In this document: positions 22,251 through 26,854 of the stretch, in pieces | Layout: each line of letters begins with the position of its first letter | Numbering within the stretch: position 1 is the stretch's first letter | Assembly (NCBI GenBank): GCA_903922545.1 | Contig: CAIXUE010000301.1 | Coordinates: 1-26,854 of the forward strand | Direction of reading: 5' to 3' | DNA length: 26,854 nt | DNA from: an uncultured Alphaproteobacteria bacterium | Lineage (GTDB): Bacteria > Pseudomonadota > Alphaproteobacteria > Micropepsales > Micropepsaceae | The notes under the pieces: generated by a model | Seen by the model: the letters and a program-made list of their open reading frames with translations, nothing else | The model's database searches: none | What the model was told of the DNA's origin: nothing | Made by a program: the position numbers and the translations under genes

Positions 22251-22272
22251 TGCGCCCGCTTAGAGGCCCAGC
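22241..22272. terminator. Inverted repeat over the convergent stops
   Basis: GCTGGGC (22241-22247) and GCCCAGC (22266-22272) are perfect inverted copies spanning the 3' ends of both convergent genes. It may end transcription in both directions, though part of the symmetry could come from the similar C-termini (LG and LGL). No T-run. Confidence 0.3.
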
Positions 22273-22988
22273 TTGGCCTTCAGATCGGCGGCACTGAGGT
22301 CCGAGCCATAGACCGTGTTGGGGCCGCGCTGCTGGAAGCGGTTGGCAGTGGCAAGCCCGCCGGTCACCACCGGATCAAAGCCCGCATCGCGGACAAACTC
22401 AGACGCCACGCGCACGGCTTCGGGATCATCACCCGCCAGCGGAATGGCCATTTTGGGATCGGGACGATTGGCTTCCTTGGTGAAGACCGGCGCGCCGGTG
22501 AGATTGAACACCCGCACCACATGGGTGCCGGGCAGATATTTCTGGGTGGTGATGCCCGAGCCGTTGGTGTCGTGTTCGGCGGTGATGGCGGCGCCGTCGC
22601 GGCCGGCCACAGCGTTGGTGGCGTCCAGCACGATCTTGCCTTTGAGCTGGGCGGCATAATCAACGCCGATCTGGGGAATGGCGGCGTAAGGCACGGCCAG
22701 GAAAATCACATTGGAGAAGGCCAGTGCGTCGGCCACCGTGCCGGCATGGGCCAGCGGGCCAAGCTTGGCCACCAGGTCAGCCAGTTCATCAGGCACGCGC
22801 GAGGAGAACATCACCGGATGACCGCCCTTGATAAAAAGGGCGCCGATGGCAGCGCCGATATTCCCGCCGCCGATAAATCCGATGGGTGTTTTGGTCCCTT
22901 GCGCGAAGGCGCGGGGAAGGCATGCTGAAAATGCCAGGGCGCCGCCCGTGGCCAGAACTGCGCGGCGAGTCCAGATGCCTGTTTTCAT
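22260..22988 (-). CDS. NADP-binding reductase (F420-oxidoreductase-like fold) with Tat signal
   Basis: The 242-residue protein starts with a good Tat leader (TRRAVLATGGALAFSACL, then PRAFAQ), cleaved near residue 30. The mature protein begins with a Rossmann nucleotide-binding motif (IGFIGGGNIGAAIG, about residues 36-49) and continues with the pattern of the NADP-dependent F420 oxidoreductase-like family (SNVIFLAVPYAAIP, KIVLDATNAV). Such homologues in Proteobacteria, which generally lack F420, act as NAD(P)-dependent reductases of unknown substrate. GGGGAT precedes ATG 22988. A periplasmic location is unusual for an NADP enzyme, since the cofactor would have to be bound before Tat export. 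It is divergent from the metallo-beta-lactamase-fold gene. Confidence 0.85.
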   Translation of the reverse strand: MKTGIWTRRAVLATGGALAFSACLPRAFAQGTKTPIGFIGGGNIGAAIGALFIKGGHPVMFSSRVPDELADLVAKLGPLAHAGTVADALAFSNVIFLAVPYAAIPQIGVDYAAQLKGKIVLDATNAVAGRDGAAITAEHDTNGSGITTQKYLPGTHVVRVFNLTGAPVFTKEANRPDPKMAIPLAGDDPEAVRVASEFVRDAGFDPVVTGGLATANRFQQRGPNTVYGSDLSAADLKAKLGL

Positions 22989-23120
22989 TGTCCATCCCCG
23001 TGGTTTTGCCGGGAGGTTACCCCCAGCCGGCGAATTCGCAAGGGGCCGGGGCGTGTCCGAGCAGTGGCGCGAAGCCGGTGTTTGCGTTACATCAGCGCCC
23101 GAACAAGGGAGGGATGATTC

Positions 23121-23918
23121 ATGAAAAACCGTCTGTTATCAGCGGGATTTTTGGCCATGGTGCTTTGCGCCACGGCGTATTCGGCCTTAACGATTCCAGC
23201 GGGGGCGCAGGTTGCCGGTTCTGACAAATTTGCGACATCGGACGGGCCGATTGATTTCATTCCCATCCATCATGCGGCGCTGGAACTGAACTGGAAGAAC
23301 GAACATATTCTGGTGGACCCCGCGCCCGTTGATAACAACGCCAAGGGCGACGCCGTGGCGGCTCCCTACAAGCGGTTGCCGGCGCCGGATTTCATTCTGA
23401 TCACGCACATTCATGGCGATCATTTTAGCGCGCCGATCCTGCAGGCCGTGGCCGGTCCCAACACCGTGATTGTGGCGCCGCAGAATGTGCATGACGCCAT
23501 GCCGGCCGATCTTCAGGCCAAGACCAAAGTGATGAAGAATGGCGACAAGTCCACTCTCGGCGCAGTGGGGATTGAAGCGGTGGCGATGTACAACACCAGC
23601 CCCGACCGGCTGAAATTCCATCCCAAGGGCGACGGCAATGGTTATGTGCTGACCTTCGCCAACAAGCGCATCTATATCGCGGGCGATACCGAAGAGACGC
23701 CGGAACTGGCGCATCTGCCCAATATCGATGTGGCGTTCATTCCCATGAATCTGCCTTACACCCAGACGGTGGAAGCGGCGGCCAAATGGGTGAAGGACTT
23801 CAAGCCCAAGATGGTGTTCCCCTATCACTACAGCCTGCAGGACGGGTATGCCGACACGGCGGCCTTTGAAAAGCTGGTCGGCAATGCCAGCGTGGTACGC
23901 CTGAGGAAGTGGTATTGA
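23121..23918 (+). CDS. Exported metallo-beta-lactamase-fold hydrolase (UlaG-like)
   Basis: The 265-residue protein has a Sec-type signal peptide (cleavage after AGA near residue 29). The metallo-hydrolase motif is H96-I-H98-G-D100-H101, followed by further ligands in AGDTEETPE and FPYHYS near the C-terminus, so a two-metal site looks complete. The shape, with a short HHAALELNW beta-strand region at the N-terminus, matches the UlaG/L-ascorbate-6-phosphate-lactonase-like subgroup. Many of these are periplasmic hydrolases of unknown substrate, not true beta-lactamases. GGGAGGGAT lies upstream of ATG 23121. It is convergent with the lytic transglycosylase gene. Confidence 0.87.
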   Translation: MKNRLLSAGFLAMVLCATAYSALTIPAGAQVAGSDKFATSDGPIDFIPIHHAALELNWKNEHILVDPAPVDNNAKGDAVAAPYKRLPAPDFILITHIHGDHFSAPILQAVAGPNTVIVAPQNVHDAMPADLQAKTKVMKNGDKSTLGAVGIEAVAMYNTSPDRLKFHPKGDGNGYVLTFANKRIYIAGDTEETPELAHLPNIDVAFIPMNLPYTQTVEAAAKWVKDFKPKMVFPYHYSLQDGYADTAAFEKLVGNASVVRLRKWY

Positions 23919-23920
23919 GC

Positions 23921-23947
23921 TAGTTCACTGTTCTCTTAGTTCACTGT
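23921..23947. repeat. Tandem duplication of TAGTTCACTGT
   Basis: The 11-base sequence occurs at 23921-23931 and 23937-23947, a 16-base period. The second copy overlaps the stop codon of the transglycosylase gene (23936-23938) and encodes its last residues. Confidence 0.7.
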
Positions 23948-25231
23948 GGCGGCGCTGACGTCAGTGTTCAGCGCCGCCAGCAGGGCCGCGGTGGGAAAGC
24001 CGTCCGCCGGCAGGCTTTTGGTTTTTTGATAGGCCTTGAGCGCGGTGCGGGTCTTGCGGCCCAGAACGCCATCGGCATCGCCCGGATCATACCCTAAAGT
24101 TTTCAAATCCAGCTGAAACTGGCTGCGTTCTTCGCGCGATAGGTTGCGCTCCTGGCGCGGCCAGCTGGCGGCAAAGGGCGGCGCGCCCGACATGCGGTCG
24201 GCCAGCATGCCAACCGCCAGCGCATAAGATGCGGCGTTGTTGTATTTCATGATGGTGCGGAAGTTGTCGAACAGCATGAAGGCGGGGCCGTGCGCGCCCG
24301 CCGGCAGATAAAGCGCGGCGGCGTCATCGGTTGGCGGCAAGGGCGCGCCGGACGCGGTTTGTACGCCCATCGCCGCCCAGTCGGAAAGTTTGCGCGTATC
24401 ATCCAGATCGGTGAGGCTGTAATCGAAATTGGCCGGCAGTTTCACTTCGTAAAACCACGGCTTGCCGGTTTCCCAGCCTTCATGGGCGAAAAGCTGGGCG
24501 GTGGAGGCCAGCGCGTCGGCAGGGGATGCCCACAGATCGATTTTGCCGTCGCCATCACCATCGGTGGCGTATTTGAAAAAGGTGGAGGGCATGAACTGGG
24601 TCTGGCCGAAGGCGCCGGCCCAGGACGACGTCATCTCGCTGACCGGATAATTTTCCTGTTGCAGCAATTTCAGCGCCGCCAGCAATTCACCCCGCGCATA
24701 ACGCTGGCGAGGGCCTTGCCAGGCCTGGGTGGTGAGTGAGGAGAAGATATTATAGTCGCCGACGCTGGAGCCGTAATCGGTTTCCATGCCCCAGATTCCC
24801 ACCAGGATTTCCTTCGGCACGCCGGAACTGTTTTCGATACGGGAGAGCACATCGCCGTAACGTGTCAGCATGAGTTTGGCGTTGGCGACGCGGCGGGCGG
24901 AGACTGCGGCGTCGAGATAGCTCCAGATCGGTTTGGCGAATTCCGGTTGGTTGTCGATCACCTGCTGGATGGTGGCGATGGGGGCAATCCCGGCCATGGC
25001 CTTGTTGTAAGTATCGGCGGTGATGCCGGCGGCCATCGCCGTGGCCTCGAAATCATGGATGAAGGCCTGGAACTCGGGCGGGCCGCCCATGGCGGGAAGG
25101 GCCGGGATGGGCGGTGCGGCAGGCAGTGGTGCGGGCGCCGGCATGGGGGCAAGCGCGGGACTTTCGGCGCGTGGGGCGCAGGCCGCCAGGAAAGCCAGCA
25201 GAAGGGCGAGGGTCGCAAAGCGGGCTGTCAT
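23936..25231 (-). CDS. MltB-type lytic murein transglycosylase lipoprotein
   Basis: The 431-residue protein carries a lipoprotein signal (LAAC, modified C18) and a Pro/Ala-rich spacer (to about 48). The MltB catalytic domain (about 52-345) has the catalytic E150 in GIWGMETDYGSS and the family segments AGAFGQTQFMPSTF and DGDGKIDLW. A C-terminal peptidoglycan-binding domain of the PGB_1 type follows (about 368-425: LKTLGYDPGDADGVLGRKTR). It cleaves the MurNAc-GlcNAc bond of peptidoglycan, forming 1,6-anhydro ends, at the periplasmic face of the membrane. ATG 25231 has AGAAG seven bases upstream; in-frame ATG 25237 is too close to it, and a frame open to 25636 overlaps rpmJ and glcD and is not real. 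Confidence 0.92.
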   Translation of the reverse strand: MTARFATLALLLAFLAACAPRAESPALAPMPAPAPLPAAPPIPALPAMGGPPEFQAFIHDFEATAMAAGITADTYNKAMAGIAPIATIQQVIDNQPEFAKPIWSYLDAAVSARRVANAKLMLTRYGDVLSRIENSSGVPKEILVGIWGMETDYGSSVGDYNIFSSLTTQAWQGPRQRYARGELLAALKLLQQENYPVSEMTSSWAGAFGQTQFMPSTFFKYATDGDGDGKIDLWASPADALASTAQLFAHEGWETGKPWFYEVKLPANFDYSLTDLDDTRKLSDWAAMGVQTASGAPLPPTDDAAALYLPAGAHGPAFMLFDNFRTIMKYNNAASYALAVGMLADRMSGAPPFAASWPRQERNLSREERSQFQLDLKTLGYDPGDADGVLGRKTRTALKAYQKTKSLPADGFPTAALLAALNTDVSAATVN

Positions 25232-25310
25232 GCCCATACTTCTAGCATGGCGAGCGGCGATGGTGGTTAAATTTGGCGGAAATCCTGCCTTTTTTGCGAT
25301 CCCTTGTGTG

Positions 25311-25339
25311 TTGACAGGCGGGGGGCGGGCCAATAGTTT
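25311..25339 (+). promoter_or_regulatory. Sigma-70-type promoter of rpmJ
   Basis: A perfect -35 box TTGACA (25311-25316) is 17 bases from TAGTTT (25334-25339), which keeps three consensus bases. Spacing is optimal and it ends 36 bases before the rpmJ ATG. Confidence 0.6.
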
Positions 25340-25375
25340 CCGCGCCTCTTTCCCGGCAATCGAAGGCCTAAAGTC

Positions 25376-25501
25376 ATGAAAGTTCGTAATTCCCTCCGCT
25401 CGCTCAAGAAGCGTGACAAGGATTGCCGCGTTGTCCGCCGCAAGGGCCGGATCTATGTCATCAATAAGAAGAACCCCCGTTTCAAAGCGCGGCAGGGTTA
25501 A
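25376..25501 (+). CDS. rpmJ: 50S ribosomal protein L36 (zinc-free type)
   Basis: The 41-residue protein [20 protein letters not shown], continuing [20 protein letters not shown] and G, is a near-textbook alphaproteobacterial L36. The zinc-ribbon Cys/His ligands of the C+ type are replaced: only one Cys (C17) remains, so it is the C- form, which needs no zinc. GAAGG stands upstream of ATG 25376. It lies alone, not in the spc operon, as usual for this type, and is followed after 34 bases by the glcD-type gene. Confidence 0.95.
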   Translation: MKVRNSLRSLKKRDKDCRVVRRKGRIYVINKKNPRFKARQG

Positions 25502-25535
25502 GCCATAATTCCCGCGGTCTCGTTCCTGGAACCGC

Positions 25536-26854
25536 ATGTATTTCGCGCCCGCTGATCCCAAAATTGTTGCCCGCCGCGACAGCATCATCGCGGCTTTGAA
25601 GGACATCGTGCCTGACGGCGTGGTGACCGAAGCCACCGATCTTGCCGCTTATGAAAGCGACGCTCTGCCCGCCTATCGCCAGCGGCCGCTGGTGACGGTG
25701 CTGCCCAAGACCGCCGAACAGGTTTGCCGGATTTTGCGTTACGCCGAAGAAGCCAGCGTGCCCATCGTGCCGCGCGGCGCTGGCACATCCCTGTCAGGCG
25801 GGGCGCTGCCACGCCCTGACGGCATTCTGATCGGCATGGGGCGGATGAGCCGCATCCTGGAAATCGATTACGAAAATCGCTGCGTGACGCTGGAGCCGGG
25901 TGTAACCAATGCCGCCATCACGCGCGCGGTGGAGAAGGAAGGCTTCTATTATGCGCCCGATCCTTCCAGCCAGATCGCCTGCACCATCGGCGGCAATATC
26001 GCGGAAAATTCCGGCGGGCTGCATTGCCTGAAATACGGGCTCACCACCAACAATCTGATGGGCGTAAAATTCGTGCTGCCGGGCGGAGAAATGATCACCC
26101 TGGGCGGCAAGGCGCCCGGTTCGCCAGGCCTTGATCTGATGGGGCTGATCACAGGCAGCGAAGGGCTGCTGGGCATGGTGGTGGAAGCCACGGTGCGCAT
26201 CATCAAGAAAGCGCCGGTCACCCGCACCATGTTGGCCAGTTTCGATGCCGTGCCGGATGCGGGAGCCTGTGTCGCCGCCATTATCGGCGACGGGCTGGTG
26301 CCGGCGGCAATGGAATTCATGGACCGTGCCACCATCGGGGCGGTGGAATCCTATAACGCACCGGGCTATCCCGATGCCGAAGCGATTTTGATCATCGACG
26401 CCGATGGCGTGGAAGCCGAAGTCAGCGACGCCATGGCGCGCATCGGCAAGCATGTTGCGGCCTGCAAGGGCCAGCTGCGCGAGGCGACCGAAACCCTGGC
26501 CCGCGCCAAAATGTGGGCTGGCCGCAAGGCGGCTTTTTCCGCCATGGGGCGGCTGGCGCCCGACATGATCTGCATGGATGGCACCATTCCGCGCCACGCC
26601 CTTCCCATGGTGCTGGAAGGCATCGCGGAGATGTCGCGCAAATACGGGCTTGGCTGCTGCAACGTGTTTCATGCCGGCGACGGCAATCTGCATCCTTTGA
26701 TCATTTTCGACGCCATGAAAGAGGGCGAACTGGCCAAGGCGGAAGAATTCGGCGCCGATATTTTGCGGTTGTGCGTGAAGGTGGGCGGCGTTCTGACCGG
26801 CGAGCATGGCGTGGGGATCGAAAAGCTCAACTCGATGTGCGTGCAGTTCTCGGC
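25536..26854 (+). CDS. glcD: FAD-linked glycolate/lactate oxidase subunit GlcD-like (3' end outside window)
   Basis: The visible 439 residues show the FAD_binding_4 (PCMH) domain with VPIVPRGAGTSLSGGALP (about residues 75-92), the flavin-binding GGNIAENSGG and LITGSEGLLG. The FAD-oxidase C-terminal domain contains FHAGDGNLHP and TGEHGVG. E. coli GlcD is 499 residues; the gene stays open to the end of the window, so it is cut. The enzyme oxidises glycolate (or D-lactate) to the 2-oxo acid, usually with GlcE and the iron-sulfur subunit GlcF, which would be expected just downstream. GGAA lies six bases before ATG 25536. It follows rpmJ closely, and shared transcription is possible. Confidence 0.92.
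   Translation, partial: MYFAPADPKIVARRDSIIAALKDIVPDGVVTEATDLAAYESDALPAYRQRPLVTVLPKTAEQVCRILRYAEEASVPIVPRGAGTSLSGGALPRPDGILIGMGRMSRILEIDYENRCVTLEPGVTNAAITRAVEKEGFYYAPDPSSQIACTIGGNIAENSGGLHCLKYGLTTNNLMGVKFVLPGGEMITLGGKAPGSPGLDLMGLITGSEGLLGMVVEATVRIIKKAPVTRTMLASFDAVPDAGACVAAIIGDGLVPAAMEFMDRATIGAVESYNAPGYPDAEAILIIDADGVEAEVSDAMARIGKHVAACKGQLREATETLARAKMWAGRKAAFSAMGRLAPDMICMDGTIPRHALPMVLEGIAEMSRKYGLGCCNVFHAGDGNLHPLIIFDAMKEGELAKAEEFGADILRLCVKVGGVLTGEHGVGIEKLNSMCVQFS

Noticed and set aside
25232..25636. N-terminal extension of the transglycosylase frame to 25636
   Set aside because: It would run antisense through rpmJ and the start of glcD and place the lipoprotein signal in the middle of the protein.
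25794..26807. 337-codon frame antisense to glcD
   Set aside because: The sense strand has conserved FAD-oxidase motifs through the whole stretch; the antisense product is His/Gln-rich noise.

Overview
This is a GC-rich window with dense, mostly compact protein genes on both strands. Several features point to an Alphaproteobacterium: a 41-residue, zinc-free type ribosomal protein L36 (rpmJ) beside a glcD-type oxidase, an orphan Flp-type pilin, a TonB-dependent receptor, Tat and lipoprotein signals, and COG3202-type transporters. I cannot name the genus from sequence alone. I see no tRNA, rRNA, CRISPR array, insertion sequence or phage gene.

Layout. 1-750: the 3' end of an unknown gene runs into a truncated two-TM (DUF1003-like) remnant, followed by a strong terminator. 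750-4530 (minus): a Pro/Tyr-rich exported protein, a large periplasmic M16 metallopeptidase with a TTG start, and a small membrane protein. 4714-8223 (plus): a tightly overlapping four-gene operon of GntR/FCD regulator, MFS transporter, RutA-like flavin monooxygenase and RutB-like isochorismatase-fold hydrolase, followed by a TonB-dependent receptor (8315-10696). 10743-13353: two small membrane proteins, a PiT phosphate transporter, and divergently a His-rich mini-protein whose conserved-looking tail lies beyond an in-frame TAA. 13397-15411: a TetR regulator divergent from a metallophosphoesterase lipoprotein, with a candidate operator between them. 15417-18161 (minus): a small unknown ORF, an orphan Flp pilin, a GlxA/AraC-like regulator that seems to lack its first helix-turn-helix, and a BBP2-type outer-membrane porin. 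18482-21195: two tandem paralogous ATP/ADP-translocase-like transporters, the first split by an in-frame TAG. 21312-23918: exported enzymes (aldo/keto reductase, NADP-binding reductase, metallo-beta-lactamase-fold hydrolase). 23936-25231: an MltB-type lytic transglycosylase lipoprotein. 25376-26854: rpmJ and the start of glcD.

The most coherent candidate new system is the 4714-8223 operon. A RutA homologue with an altered active-site segment is paired with a RutB-like amidohydrolase, its own regulator and an MFS carrier, but none of RutC, D, E, F or the NCS2 permease RutG is present. It could be a reduced oxidative amide ring-opening route for a substrate other than uracil. Other leads are three interrupted or truncated genes, several well-placed inverted repeats in divergent or promoter regions, and a dense TTGC/GCAA motif cluster at 18334-18456.
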